Source of the DNA: an uncultured Verrucomicrobiota bacterium
Lineage (GTDB): Bacteria > Verrucomicrobiota > Verrucomicrobiia > Chthoniobacterales > SZAS-18
NCBI GenBank assembly: GCA_937873255.1
Contig: CALMVM010000602.1
Span: 1 to 6,038, forward strand
Reading direction: 5' to 3'
DNA: 6,038 bases
Shown one piece after another: positions 6,007 to 6,038 of this stretch. Position 1 is the stretch's first letter, and each line of letters opens with the position of its first letter. The translations under genes and the position numbers were made by a program. Below the pieces are notes generated by a model that worked only from the letters and a program-made list of their open reading frames with translations, did not search any database and was not told the origin of the DNA.

Positions 6007-6038
6007 GAGCACCACGCGTTTGGCCGCCGGGGCGGGCG

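Overview
The window is a GC-rich piece of bacterial chromosome. It carries three intact protein genes, the first codons of a fourth, and at least three broken gene remnants. A Verrucomicrobia-type organism (Opitutaceae-like or a relative, with Planctomycetes as the alternative) is my inference. It rests on the high GC, the plant-like dihydropyrimidine dehydrogenase, the remnants of PEP-CTERM/autotransporter-style secreted proteins, and purine-rich intergenic palindromes. No marker gene proves it.

Layout. Most of the left two thirds is on the minus strand, read from right to left. hyuC (2545-3789) encodes an M20-type N-carbamoyl-amino-acid hydrolase (beta-ureidopropionase). A palindromic repeat follows (2426-2540), then preA (1217-2350), a plant PYD1-like dihydropyrimidine dehydrogenase without Fe-S motifs. 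Next is a frameshifted, AT-rich secreted-protein pseudogene (about 470-1135). It runs straight into the last ~65 codons of an mmsA-type (methyl)malonate-semialdehyde dehydrogenase (272 to about 472). A second copy of the palindromic repeat (124-267) follows, and then the first 41 codons of what looks like an NCS1 nucleobase permease, running off the left edge. On the plus strand a lone beta-propeller-like fragment (4012-4329) precedes a full-length NAD(P)+-dependent aldehyde dehydrogenase (4424-5974). A short hairpin with a T tract, in minus-strand orientation, sits near the right edge.

How the genes fit together. Permease, PreA/PYD1, HyuC and MmsA are successive pieces of reductive pyrimidine catabolism: uracil uptake, uracil to dihydrouracil, N-carbamoyl-beta-alanine to beta-alanine, and malonate semialdehyde to acetyl-CoA. 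Dihydropyrimidinase and the beta-alanine aminotransferase are not in the window. The mmsA at this locus is broken, so this step must be supplied elsewhere or the module is decaying. The aldehyde dehydrogenase is transcribed away from the module, and no shared regulation is visible.

Main points of interest: the secreted-protein/mmsA chimera; two related palindromic repeats, each starting exactly 4 nt past a stop codon and one ending at the next start codon; and a plant-type PreA with no visible electron-transfer partner.
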